Assembly: GCF_031127835.1 (NCBI RefSeq)
Contig: NZ_JARXHX010000007.1
Span: 186,001 to 250,000 of the forward strand
Length of the DNA stretch: 64,000 nt
From: Pelagicoccus sp. SDUM812002
Lineage (GTDB): Bacteria > Verrucomicrobiota > Verrucomicrobiia > Opitutales > Opitutaceae
Direction of reading: 5' to 3'
Numbering within the stretch: the first letter of the stretch is position 1; each line of letters begins with the position of its first letter. A program made the translations under genes and the position numbers. This document shows positions 42,979 to 51,786 of this stretch, piece by piece. The notes beneath the pieces are model-generated. The model was not told the DNA's origin. It searched no databases and was given only the letters and a program-made list of their open reading frames with translations.

Positions 42979-44030
42979 TATGTTTCACGTAGAGCCCAAT
43001 TGAGGCACTTGTTTAGTTCGGTTTCTGCTTCTAAGAGGTTCTGGAGGTCGTTGACAGAGTCTCGTACATGTTCGGCGCCCATCTTGCGGAATCCGGCCCA
43101 TTCAACGACTGGGAAAGTGAGGGTGGGGTGGCGTAGCCTCGGGTTGAGGCAGTACAGTGGTTTTCTGGTTGAAAAGGCGATCGCATCCAGCATCCCGCTG
43201 CGTAGACCAATACTTTTTTGCGCAAGAGTAGATACTGCTACAGATTCGAGGAAAGATTTATGACCGATAGTCTTGTATTTCGGCGACTCTGGAATGAGCG
43301 GTTCCTGGGTGTTGTCGAGAATCGTATATCCCTCTTCGATGAGGTTGAGAGCTAGCTTCTTCCAGAAACGTTCAGAGAAGCTACCTGAATGTACGGATTT
43401 AGCTGCCCGGAAAAGGCAAATGAATGGGGTGTCTGGAATGGACTCTTTAGCTTTATGTATCCAAAAGCTAGGTACGATGAGTCGAGGGTATATTTTCTTG
43501 TCATCTCTTAATCCGGCGAGTTTGTGCTGCATGGCGTAGAGATGGGTGCGCACGAGGTATTGATCGCACCAGTTTGTCGGTTGGCAGATTATGAGTTGGT
43601 CCTGGTCAGGGCAGAGGACGGAGCAAATTTCGCGAATTTCTTGATAACTGAGCTTCCAGATGTCCTTTTCTTTGTAAGGACTAGGAAAGGTGGAAATTTT
43701 ATCATAGTCTGGGTTCAGCAGTCCTCCCTCTTTGAACTTTGGGTGGGTTACTAGCGTTATTTCGCTTTCGGGATACTGGATTTTGAGTTTGGCCGTGATA
43801 CCTGAGTTCATGGCGATATCGCCAAAGGACCCTGAAATATAGATCGTGATCTTGGGGACGGTTTTGTTATTGGTGAAGTAGATGCGGCTCGGACGCAGTC
43901 GAGTCTTATGAAGTGTCCAATTGAATCGATTGCGACCGGTGATGCGAAACGAGCCTAGAGGATGCCCTGGATCCCTTGTGGCACGGTACAGCCTTTGCAG
44001 GATGGTCGGTGAGAATTCGTAGCGATTCAT
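42978..44030 (-). CDS. GT9-like (heptosyltransferase-type) glycosyltransferase
   Basis: 350 residues. A basic N-terminal tail of about 55 residues precedes IYISGSFGDIAMNSGITAKL, the usual GT9 first strand and glycine turn, followed by ITLVTHPKF. The C-terminal half has CLFRAAKSVHSGSFSERFWKK and SIGLRSGMLDAIAFSTRKPL, which fits the GT9 donor site. ADP-heptose is the family's classic donor, but other sugars occur. It is joined to the next glycosyltransferase by a one-base stop-start overlap and lies 25 bases after the small Rossmann protein. Confidence 0.75.
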   Translation of the reverse strand: MNRYEFSPTILQRLYRATRDPGHPLGSFRITGRNRFNWTLHKTRLRPSRIYFTNNKTVPKITIYISGSFGDIAMNSGITAKLKIQYPESEITLVTHPKFKEGGLLNPDYDKISTFPSPYKEKDIWKLSYQEIREICSVLCPDQDQLIICQPTNWCDQYLVRTHLYAMQHKLAGLRDDKKIYPRLIVPSFWIHKAKESIPDTPFICLFRAAKSVHSGSFSERFWKKLALNLIEEGYTILDNTQEPLIPESPKYKTIGHKSFLESVAVSTLAQKSIGLRSGMLDAIAFSTRKPLYCLNPRLRHPTLTFPVVEWAGFRKMGAEHVRDSVNDLQNLLEAETELNKCLNWALRET

Positions 44031-44055
44031 GAAAGGCGCCGTGCGGGGACTATTG

Positions 44056-44427
44056 TCAGAGGACTATTATCGCCGCGACAACCGCTGCGAGTAGGGCGAT
44101 GGTTGCGAAGACTCCCCATTTAAACGAAGAGGGGACTTCGTAGTTGCCTAGGATTATGTCGTAGTCCGCGACTTCTATTTTCTTTTGATCGATACCAAGT
44201 TCTACAAGCTGTTGGAAAATCTGGGGGGCGTATTGGCTCGCTATAAGTATTCCGTCGAAATTTCCCTCGGCTAGGCTCACGGGAGACATGATCTTCTTAC
44301 CCAAAAACATTTCACCCTGTCTGTTGGGATTGTTATCTGCGAATGCGATGACTTTATCGCCTCGGCGAAGGCATTGGTTTGCTCGTCGGCCTCCCAGCCC
44401 TGCTCCGAATATGATGATTTTTCTCAT
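44056..44427 (-). CDS. Small Rossmann-domain protein with C-terminal membrane anchor
   Basis: 123 residues. IIIFGAGLGGRRANQCLRRG and VIAFADNNPNRQGEMFLGK form a nucleotide-binding Rossmann start. GILIASQYAPQIFQQLVELG is the next conserved part. The C-terminus (about 104-123) is a single membrane helix preceded by a short basic region, so the domain should face the cytoplasm. The same domain, without anchor, forms the N-terminus of the glycosyltransferase at 49982 (VIFGTGSTALRA, FCDNSTDRQGTKF, LLASQFAVDIERQLLSLGI). It is like the N-terminal domain of sugar-modifying enzymes, but no catalytic function is evident. Confidence 0.7.
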   Translation of the reverse strand: MRKIIIFGAGLGGRRANQCLRRGDKVIAFADNNPNRQGEMFLGKKIMSPVSLAEGNFDGILIASQYAPQIFQQLVELGIDQKKIEVADYDIILGNYEVPSSFKWGVFATIALLAAVVAAIIVL

Positions 44428-44437
44428 GCTATTGTGA

Positions 44438-44615
44438 GATTGATCAATCTTGGACTCGTTTTGATCAATCGTGAATTCTGATTAGGTCCGACTGCTTTTG
44501 CGAGTGTGTGGCTTGGAGGCTTGTTTCGTTCAACGAGGATACCTTCAATCCAAGGATTTTGTCTGATAGGAGGGTCATGTCTGGTCTGCTTGGGCGACCG
44601 ATTGATCCATCAATC
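44438..44615. repeat. Three copies of a GATTGATxxATCAATC-type palindrome
   Basis: GATTGATCAATC (44438-44449), TTGATCAATC (44461-44470) and GATTGAT-CC-ATCAATC (44600-44615) lie in the 182-base gap between the TPR-methyltransferase gene and the small Rossmann gene, the last one overlapping the end of the former. The first two are 11 bases apart. They look like binding sites for a dimeric regulator. Nothing links them to a known protein. Confidence 0.35.
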
Positions 44616-46679
44616 TAGATGAATGAAGCGATCTGGATGAAACTGGGAATTTGGATGGTTTTTAACGGACTGATCAAGGGAGGCACGGGTTAGGCCTAAA
44701 GCCCCACGATATTGTTCAGCCGCAACGAGAGTGACTTTATCCAGTCTTCGAATTTCGTCGAAAGATGCAAGCCAGGCCGGGGAGTCTTGCTTCCATGCGA
44801 AACATAGGTGATTCGCAGTGTTACAGATCGCAGCTTGCCATCCTTGGGCCAACAGGAGAACAAGGGCATCCCTCACGTCCGGTATCCAAAGGTCGTGCAG
44901 GGCGATGACGGCACCTGAGGAGAGTTTTGGGAGAATGCCGATGACATCTTTGCTCGGTTGTCCTGCCTGATGCCAACCGTCGATGAAGGCAAAGTCGACT
45001 GAAGGGGGGAAATCAGGCCTGTCGTAGGCGGAGGGTGTTGATTCGCTGATCAGCTTGAATTTATGGTCGAGCCCTGCAGCGTTCATGTTTGAAAGAAAAC
45101 GTGAGCGAACGCTGTGCTCCGGAGTCGATAACGGATGCTCGTCGTCGAGGAAGGGATCGATGCAGACTATGGGATTCTTCGAGGGTGATGCTATATGAGC
45201 GCTGCTCCATCCGATGTAGGAACCGACTTCTACGATGGTTTGGGGCTTGGCGATCGTAACGAATGCTTCGAGGAGATAAGCTTCCGCACAGGTGCAGGTC
45301 AGTGGCCCACGAAATTCTGTATCTTGAAAATGGATATCAGTTATGCCGGAGTAACCAGGATGCGGGAGCAGGTTATTGAAGGATTTGACTAATTTGCAAC
45401 TCGTCGGGAAGTTTGCTTGCAGGTTGAGTTTCGCGGGACCTAACGACGAATCTAGAGTTTTTCCAAAGAGACTGTCATGAGTACCTGGATATTGAGAAGC
45501 GTTGCTGTTCGCTGATTGGTGTATTGCGAGCTCCGGTTTACCTAAGCGATGTAGGCAGTTGCTCAATCTGACAGCATTCATGGCGAACGCAGTGTTTGGA
45601 ATTTCGAGATAGTCGAGTAGTTCCAGCGCCATTTCTTTCTGGTTTGTTTCGACCCTGTAGCAAAAGATTAAATAGAGGACCCTCTGGTCGAGGCCGCCAA
45701 ATTTCGAGATGGAGTTGAACTGAAATTCTGATTCGGAAAATCTACTCGCCAAGTACAAGGCGTGAGCGATCTCAGCTGTGTTGGATGGACTACGGGGCAA
45801 TTTCCTCACCATCAATTCTGCAGACTTCGCAATTGAACCCCAATTTTGAGTGAGTACCAGAAGGTCCAAGTATCGTTGTATCCATCCTGCGGATGCTTGG
45901 TCTGTGAATATATCGCGCTCGAAAAGTTCTGTTGCTTCTTTGAATCGCTTGAGTCGCATGCTCATATCGGCTAGCCAGCAAAACGCGTCGAAGGTTCCCG
46001 GCTCATCCTGATACACTCTGGACATTGCTTCGACGGCACTTTGCGTGTCGCCTTTGGCGTGGAACATCAGGCTGCTCAGCCGGAGGTACGCATAATTCGA
46101 GATTTGCTCGACTGGGTTAGGTAGTTCCTCGCTGTGGAGTCTGAGAAGGATCTGAATCCCCCAATTGTCGGGCTGTATCGCTGCGAGAGCCCTTAACGTC
46201 TGTAAGGCGGCCCCAGGTTCGTTTAGGCGAAATACGATAGATTCGGCGAGGGCAAGGAGCTCGTCATCAGAGTTTGATCTATGTTGACCCGCCTCGGTCA
46301 GGAGGGTCTCTAGACGATTTGTCGGAGGCTTAAGAGCGGCCAGACGTTCGTACTGTAGTCTGAGAATGAATCCGACTGGGTCGTTTGGATCCGGGTCCGC
46401 TTTGGAATCCCTCGATCGGTAGACTTCTAAACACTTTTTCAATGTGGTGGCGGATGCGACGTGATCCGCGAGTCTTTCCACGAGCTGTTCAGCGTCTGCC
46501 AGTCGCGGGTCCCCCTGGTGCTTCCAAACAGCGTTTGCGAATTCGAGGGCCAGTTCGCATTTGGAACTGACTCCTTCCAATCCGATTGGATTGTTTGGAA
46601 TCGTGCTGCACCCTAGCTGCCGAAGTAGGGTTGCCAGCTTACGCATGCGTTCAGTGCGTGACTGCATTTTGTTGGTCAC
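44610..46679 (-). CDS. TPR protein with C-terminal SAM-dependent methyltransferase domain
   Basis: 689 residues. Residues about 40-400 are helical repeats of the TPR kind (for example EAMSRVYQDEPGTFDAFCWL). From about 465 a class I methyltransferase domain follows: TIVEVGSYIGWSSAHIA (motif I), PIVCIDPFLDDE (motif II), VDFAFIDGWHQAG and AVIALHDLW. This is the Methyltransf_24/cephalosporin-hydroxylase-like group common in polysaccharide loci, which methylate sugars. The start overlaps the upstream stop (ATGA), so it is coupled to the 994-residue protein. The repeats may dock on the glycosyltransferase machinery. Confidence 0.82.
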   Translation of the reverse strand: MTNKMQSRTERMRKLATLLRQLGCSTIPNNPIGLEGVSSKCELALEFANAVWKHQGDPRLADAEQLVERLADHVASATTLKKCLEVYRSRDSKADPDPNDPVGFILRLQYERLAALKPPTNRLETLLTEAGQHRSNSDDELLALAESIVFRLNEPGAALQTLRALAAIQPDNWGIQILLRLHSEELPNPVEQISNYAYLRLSSLMFHAKGDTQSAVEAMSRVYQDEPGTFDAFCWLADMSMRLKRFKEATELFERDIFTDQASAGWIQRYLDLLVLTQNWGSIAKSAELMVRKLPRSPSNTAEIAHALYLASRFSESEFQFNSISKFGGLDQRVLYLIFCYRVETNQKEMALELLDYLEIPNTAFAMNAVRLSNCLHRLGKPELAIHQSANSNASQYPGTHDSLFGKTLDSSLGPAKLNLQANFPTSCKLVKSFNNLLPHPGYSGITDIHFQDTEFRGPLTCTCAEAYLLEAFVTIAKPQTIVEVGSYIGWSSAHIASPSKNPIVCIDPFLDDEHPLSTPEHSVRSRFLSNMNAAGLDHKFKLISESTPSAYDRPDFPPSVDFAFIDGWHQAGQPSKDVIGILPKLSSGAVIALHDLWIPDVRDALVLLLAQGWQAAICNTANHLCFAWKQDSPAWLASFDEIRRLDKVTLVAAEQYRGALGLTRASLDQSVKNHPNSQFHPDRFIHLD

Positions 46680-49660
46680 TGATGGGAGTTCGGGTAACCG
46701 AGAGATTTGTAGAATTTTGCGTCAGCTTCCCGCTCATCGGCGCTGGGGTAGTCGAAGAAAGGGATCGATTCTCGCATATTGTCCGATCCACCTGTTTCAA
46801 ACCGATCCAAGAGTGGTAGATACGGGGTCGCTGGCGAGTTTGAGTATTCATTTTCGATGAGGTTTCGGAGCTCGTGGTAGGAGCTCTCGGCCCCTGTCGC
46901 TTTGGAAATGCCGGCAAGCCAAAAGAGCGACATAACGTCTGCTTCCGGGCGGTAGAAATAGTCAGGGTTTATGGACTTGAGGTAAGTTAGGGCTTCCTTA
47001 GCTTTTTCTTCCCTATCGATTAACAGCCCGAGTCCTGCGTAGCACAGAAGCCAATTGGAGTTGTCGACAAACTGCCAAACGAAGAGGTCGAAAAAGTGTT
47101 GGGCATCCTTTTCTCTACCGAGAATAACCATGTCGAACGAATGGTAAAGGCATGCTCCCTGATCGCCGGTGGGAAGGCGGGTGGAATTTGCATAATAAAG
47201 GGCTGCTAGAGCACTGTCTCCTTGGTACAGGTAGCACCGCGAGAGGGAATGTGTCTCGAAATAGCCCAAGTTTCTTTCGCGACTCTGTTTTTCAATCCAT
47301 TGCTTCAGATAGGCAGTCTTTTGCAGCGAGGCTTGGGTATTGTCCGGATTCAGAGTTTCCTCTTGTATGCTGGCGAGGATACGGAAAGTCAAATCTCCGG
47401 AAGCTGTAATTTTTTCTTCGAAATTGAGAGGTTCGCTTCGTCGCTCGTATTCTGAAAGAGTGGACGGCAGATCGCCGAGGGATCTGTAGTGTGAAGCGCA
47501 ATACAACGGAAGGTCTAAATAGGAAGGTAGGATTTCCGCGTCCAGAACTTGTGTTGAATCTTCTAGGGATACTCCTTCCTCAAGCATGCAGGCTGCGACC
47601 CTATATCTTGAAGGTCGCAAATTGAGTGGTTCAGACGGCTTGAAAATTTCCAGCGTTTGTTCTATGGATCGATGCTGTTGCCAGTGCAGACATGCTGCTG
47701 TATCCAAACCTTCCTGACTCAATCTACCGGCGTTGAAGTCTTTTAGGAGCTGGGCTAGCGCTAGGTCTTTTCTTTGCTTTTGAATAAGGTGTAGAGCGCT
47801 TAAGTAGCGTCCGTCTCGCGCTGCTTCGAATTTTTGGTAGGTTTCCAGAAGCACCGTCTCCTGTTTCTCAAGTTCGCCGATTTGCAAATGGAGGTGGGCT
47901 TGGAAGATGAGATGGTCTGCTTTTGATTTACCGACATCGTAATCGGCTTGATGAAGTTCTAGTACTTCCTTCGCGAGCTCGGTCCTTGAAGTTATGTCAT
48001 AAGTCCTGGCGAGGTTCCATGTGTAGTGGGCGATCGCAACTTCACCAAACAGACCAGATTGTTCGGGGTGATTTTTGTAGCAAAGTTTGATCGTCTCTTT
48101 TGCCGTTTCGGTGTCGCCCAATGCGCATCGGGCAATCGCTTTTGCCAGTAGCGCTTCCGGCTTGGTGCTGATGGCGACCGCTTTCTCGGCATAGTCTGAG
48201 GCGAGCTTGGCTTGGGATTCGAACCTAAGTGCTGAAAGCGAAGCTCCTTGCATTACACCGAACAAAATGCCTCCAACGATTGTGTTGCAGATCTCCTTTA
48301 AGCACCGTTGGTCTACAGGACTTTGACGAGCGCTGTAGCTGAGTTCGTCGCTCCACACGCTTACAAACTCTGGCTCGAGGCGGTGTATGCGCTGTACTTG
48401 TAGAAACCAATCAGGGTTCGGAGCGTAGCGCAGGAGATTGAGCGCGAGCGTCTTCAGTAGGTCTTGATAGAGACGGCTCGAGCGTGCGTCCTCCATTTTT
48501 CCAGAGAGTGCCGCGACGATGCTAGAATAGAGTCGGCTGTGGCTCTCAGCTCTATCCAGATTGTTGTAAAGTTGTGCGGGCAGGCTGCTGTTTTTAGCTG
48601 TGTATGCTCCGTGTTGGTAGTCTTTGAGGCCCATCCAAGTGTGAGACGGGGCTGGGAAGGAGTTGCTGAAGTTGAGTTGGCATTCGAGCTTGAGCGTGTC
48701 CTCGTCAAGGATGGGGAGCTCGCTCGGCTTGAGTCGGCGTTCCAGGCAAGCTAAAGCGTCTTTTGGGTCACATGTTGGTACGAGACTTTGTAATAAGGAG
48801 TAGAGCTCGTCCAAACTGTCCAGTTTGCCTTGGCTCCATTCTACGAGACGGATTGCTTTGGGGCGGATCCTGTCCTTGTAAAACGGATGCTCTTCGAGTT
48901 TTTCCAATGCCTCTTGGAGCCGCAAGTTACCGATAGGGACAGTTTGTTCGATATCTTTCGAAAGCTCAGTGGGAATCGCTTTGATACCTGCGTTGTTGGC
49001 TGAGGTGGCGAACGAGGTTCTTCGTTCGTCTGCTTCGATATGATACAAAAGATGAGTTGATGGGAGAAGTTTCGTAACCAGTTCTTCGCTGTCTTCTGTA
49101 GGCTCCGAAGTAATGGAAAATCGAGTTATAGGATATTCTTTAGGAATCAGCTTTTGGATACGCTGGATAGGATTTTCCCGAGAGGAGTTTGTGTTTAGGA
49201 CCACGAAGCGCGGCGACGAACTGGGACGTGATCGAGGCTCGTTCGTCGGTGGCCAATAGAGGGGGGGGCAGTGCGTGTTAAACCTACTTTTGAAGAAATT
49301 TTCGAAATTTGGTGGATTCGATGCTAGGTAGCAATCGATGTTCGATTCCTTGGGGACAGGTTCTTTGTGAGTCGCCAACACGTAGTATGCGCAACGAGTG
49401 AAGCGAGTCGCGCGATCGAGGCCGATCTCGATATCTGGCTGCAAATGTCGGGCTTCATCCTTGTCGACAAGCTCAATGGCGAGTCCCTCGCTACCTAGGA
49501 TGCGTTGGAGTTTGTTTCGATGTTCTTTCTCCAGCTCTGAGGGGATAAAGAGGTGCGAGTTTGGTGACGAGGCGGCTAGTAGCAGCGCTGCTCGCCATTG
49601 AATCATGCGAGGAACAAGGAGCAGTTTAGCATCGATTGCGTAGGAGAAGTGTTCGGGCAT
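46676..49660 (-). CDS. Large TPR-repeat protein of a glycan locus, otherwise unknown
   Basis: 994 residues. The first about 240 form a mixed alpha/beta region (FVVLNTNSSRENPIQRIQKL, HLLYHIEADERR) that may be a glycosyltransferase-like Rossmann fold but has no motif I can name. The rest, from about 280 on, is helical repeat (AIARCALGDTETAKETIKLC, LLIDREEKAKEALTYLKSIN). There is no signal peptide. It overlaps the methyltransferase gene (ATGA), so the two are co-translated. A scaffold or modifying-enzyme role in glycan synthesis is only a guess from context. Confidence 0.65.
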   Translation of the reverse strand: MPEHFSYAIDAKLLLVPRMIQWRAALLLAASSPNSHLFIPSELEKEHRNKLQRILGSEGLAIELVDKDEARHLQPDIEIGLDRATRFTRCAYYVLATHKEPVPKESNIDCYLASNPPNFENFFKSRFNTHCPPLYWPPTNEPRSRPSSSPRFVVLNTNSSRENPIQRIQKLIPKEYPITRFSITSEPTEDSEELVTKLLPSTHLLYHIEADERRTSFATSANNAGIKAIPTELSKDIEQTVPIGNLRLQEALEKLEEHPFYKDRIRPKAIRLVEWSQGKLDSLDELYSLLQSLVPTCDPKDALACLERRLKPSELPILDEDTLKLECQLNFSNSFPAPSHTWMGLKDYQHGAYTAKNSSLPAQLYNNLDRAESHSRLYSSIVAALSGKMEDARSSRLYQDLLKTLALNLLRYAPNPDWFLQVQRIHRLEPEFVSVWSDELSYSARQSPVDQRCLKEICNTIVGGILFGVMQGASLSALRFESQAKLASDYAEKAVAISTKPEALLAKAIARCALGDTETAKETIKLCYKNHPEQSGLFGEVAIAHYTWNLARTYDITSRTELAKEVLELHQADYDVGKSKADHLIFQAHLHLQIGELEKQETVLLETYQKFEAARDGRYLSALHLIQKQRKDLALAQLLKDFNAGRLSQEGLDTAACLHWQQHRSIEQTLEIFKPSEPLNLRPSRYRVAACMLEEGVSLEDSTQVLDAEILPSYLDLPLYCASHYRSLGDLPSTLSEYERRSEPLNFEEKITASGDLTFRILASIQEETLNPDNTQASLQKTAYLKQWIEKQSRERNLGYFETHSLSRCYLYQGDSALAALYYANSTRLPTGDQGACLYHSFDMVILGREKDAQHFFDLFVWQFVDNSNWLLCYAGLGLLIDREEKAKEALTYLKSINPDYFYRPEADVMSLFWLAGISKATGAESSYHELRNLIENEYSNSPATPYLPLLDRFETGGSDNMRESIPFFDYPSADEREADAKFYKSLGYPNSHQ

Positions 49661-49981
49661 GAGGTCAGGTACGCGATCGGTAGGTTCGATGTTCTTCGGG
49701 CCTAAGGCAGATTGAATTTGGCTTGGTCCTTAACAATTGATGAGGTCTGTTGCAAAGGGATTGAGCGAAACCTTCGCTGGACTTCGCGAGCTTACCGAAC
49801 AGCTTCATTCTTTCAAGGGGGTTGCCCACATCGAACCGAGTGCTAGTTTCATGAAGACTCAAGTCAAAGCATATTTGGGACATTGAACTCAGCGCGAAAG
49901 AGTCGGTGCGTCAGAAGGCCTTGTGTCTAAATTTTCTCTTGTGTCGGTCATGCTGCTAGTGAGACTTATTCTCGCGGCCCG
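49661..49981. other. Divergent intergenic region, no gene recognised
   Basis: This 321-base gap separates two divergent transcription units and must hold both promoters. A 72-codon minus-strand frame (49665-49883) exists but has no ribosome site and no protein-like pattern, and I do not call it. I see no clear hairpin terminator, tRNA or repeat. Confidence 0.5.
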
Positions 49982-51478
49982 ATGTCAAATCAAGAGCGCT
50001 GTAGTATGAATATAATCGATACAAAAAAGACTCGGCTAGTTATATTCGGGACCGGATCGACTGCTTTGAGGGCATTGGAAGGACTGAAATCTCTAAGTGA
50101 AATCGAGTTGGTGGCCTTCTGCGACAACTCCACTGACAGGCAGGGTACGAAATTCGAAAATGTTCCCGTACTTTCTGCTGATGAGTTGCTCAAGAACGAC
50201 TGGGATCTCGTGCTTCTGGCGAGCCAATTCGCGGTAGATATTGAAAGGCAGCTTTTAAGCCTTGGTATCCCTAAGGAGCGAATACTGTCTCCTGCTCTTA
50301 ATCGTATGTCTGATGCGTTGCTAGAGTATCTTGAAGATCGGGAATCGCGGCAAAGTCTTATTTTGGAAGAAGGAGAAGAGGTGCGTTTCCAAGATGTGCC
50401 GAAGATCCTGATACTAACTTCCGAGACTCTGAACAACGGTCACGGTACTGGAGTGCTAATACAACGCTACTTTTCCGGCTACCCGAAGGAAAATTTGTTC
50501 AGTATTTCTAGCTTGGGTACGGGAAAGCCTTGGCTCAAGCGAAGTGTTTGTATCAAGGACGGGACGCCTCGGAAAATTGAGGCAGTTTTGACGGAAGAGG
50601 GATTCGAGCCGAATATCGTCTACGCAACAGCAATTAACGAGCTCGATATTTTTTTGCTGTCCTCGGTTCTGCAGGTTTTGCCGGAATCGGTGAAGGTTGT
50701 TCAGCACTTTATGGATTTCATGCCTCACGACGAGACTCTATTCCTGAATCGTTTGAATCCTCTGCTGCCGAGGATATCAGAGGTATGGGCGTTAACTGAT
50801 TCGTTGAGTACAGCTCTGGGAGGAAAGATTGGACGCCCCGTAGAGCATGTCTCAGCGTTGTTTCAAAACGTGTCGGATTTGCCACGAGTCGAGTCTATGG
50901 GGCCTGGTCGATTGGTGATGCTCGGAAATGTTTGGAATCCTAAAACCGTTGGCTTTTTGGAATCAGTTTGGAGCTACTGCAAGAAAGAGGTTCCTGATCT
51001 TGGGCCTATCGATTGGTACGTGCATCCCAATCGAATCCAGAGCCTCGTCGAGATGGGCGTCGAGTTAGGGGACGCAATTCACTGGAAGGGTTTTTCTACA
51101 GGCGAGCTTTTGCTCTCGAGACTGGCTCGCTATGATGCCGCGTTGATCGGGTTTAACTTTGATGCAAAAGCGGAAGACGGCTATGCAAGGTATTCTCTAC
51201 CCTCTCGGTTAACTGAGATCTCGATGGCTGGTCTTCCTCTGTTTGCGGTGGCTAGCCCAGATACGGAGCTTGCTCGATTTGTAGGCGAGGAAAAGGTTGG
51301 TGCTGTCGCAAGTGGACCGAATCCGATAGAGGTTGGCAAAAAATTGTCAGGCTTTTTGAGTGATCGGAAAGGATTGGAAGAAGCAGGTCGGAAGACCCGT
51401 GCCTTAGCGGAAACACGCTTTGACTTGCGCCAATTCAGGCCCCGCTTTCTCAGGCGAATAATTTCTATGGCTCTTTAA
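49982..51478 (+). CDS. Rossmann domain-GT4 glycosyltransferase fusion
   Basis: 498 residues. Residues about 15-125 are the Rossmann domain also found alone at 44056 (GTGSTALRALEGL, FCDNSTDRQG, LLASQFAVDIERQ). From about 135 a GT4-like glycosyltransferase follows, paralogous to the protein at 41719: TSETLNNGHGTGVLIQRYF, VVQHFMDFMPHDE, SEVWALTDSL, LGNVWNPKTVG and YSLPSRLTEISMAGLPLFAV are matched segment by segment. ATG 50006 could be an alternative start. The fusion suggests that the small Rossmann protein and the stand-alone GT4 may act as a pair. Substrates are unknown. Confidence 0.78.
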   Translation: MSNQERCSMNIIDTKKTRLVIFGTGSTALRALEGLKSLSEIELVAFCDNSTDRQGTKFENVPVLSADELLKNDWDLVLLASQFAVDIERQLLSLGIPKERILSPALNRMSDALLEYLEDRESRQSLILEEGEEVRFQDVPKILILTSETLNNGHGTGVLIQRYFSGYPKENLFSISSLGTGKPWLKRSVCIKDGTPRKIEAVLTEEGFEPNIVYATAINELDIFLLSSVLQVLPESVKVVQHFMDFMPHDETLFLNRLNPLLPRISEVWALTDSLSTALGGKIGRPVEHVSALFQNVSDLPRVESMGPGRLVMLGNVWNPKTVGFLESVWSYCKKEVPDLGPIDWYVHPNRIQSLVEMGVELGDAIHWKGFSTGELLLSRLARYDAALIGFNFDAKAEDGYARYSLPSRLTEISMAGLPLFAVASPDTELARFVGEEKVGAVASGPNPIEVGKKLSGFLSDRKGLEEAGRKTRALAETRFDLRQFRPRFLRRIISMAL

Positions 51479-51536
51479 AGAGGCTCAACCGACTGAACCG
51501 TTGGACCAAGTGTCCGGTTTCCCACCAAGCTTAGGG

Positions 51537-51674
51537 CTAGCTTCCCTGCTGGGCCTCGAGTAGCTTTTCTTGCCAAGGATCGTAATTTCTTTGCTGCTTA
51601 GTCTGCAAATCAAGCCTCAGCTCTCGCCGGGTTTCGCGAATGATGTTGAGCGGAGAGATTGACAGTGGAATCAT
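51537..51674 (-). CDS. Candidate 45-residue protein in an intergenic gap
   Basis: ATG 51674 opens a 45-codon minus-strand frame: a short hydrophobic start, then a strongly amphipathic, charged helix RETRRELRLDLQTKQQ and NYDPWQEKLLEAQQGS. The helix-like composition and tidy length are unlike random sequence. There is no visible Shine-Dalgarno site. Hairpin arms AACC/GGTT around GGAC/GTCC at about 51496-51519 lie downstream and could end its transcript. It occupies the 284-base gap between the GT fusion and the next plus-strand gene. It may be a small protein or the remnant of a longer one. Confidence 0.4.
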   Translation of the reverse strand: MIPLSISPLNIIRETRRELRLDLQTKQQRNYDPWQEKLLEAQQGS

Positions 51675-51786
51675 GTGAGTGGGTTGCCACATTAAGGAAC
51701 TTTGTGCGTGACATGGGTATCAGTTCGATCCATCAGACAGCTCTGACTTCGTTGCGATTCGCATGCGATTGATTATCAGTGTGCTT

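Noticed and set aside
49665-49883. 72-codon minus-strand frame between divergent glycan genes
   Set aside because: No Shine-Dalgarno, no recognisable pattern, and it fills the space where two promoters must lie.
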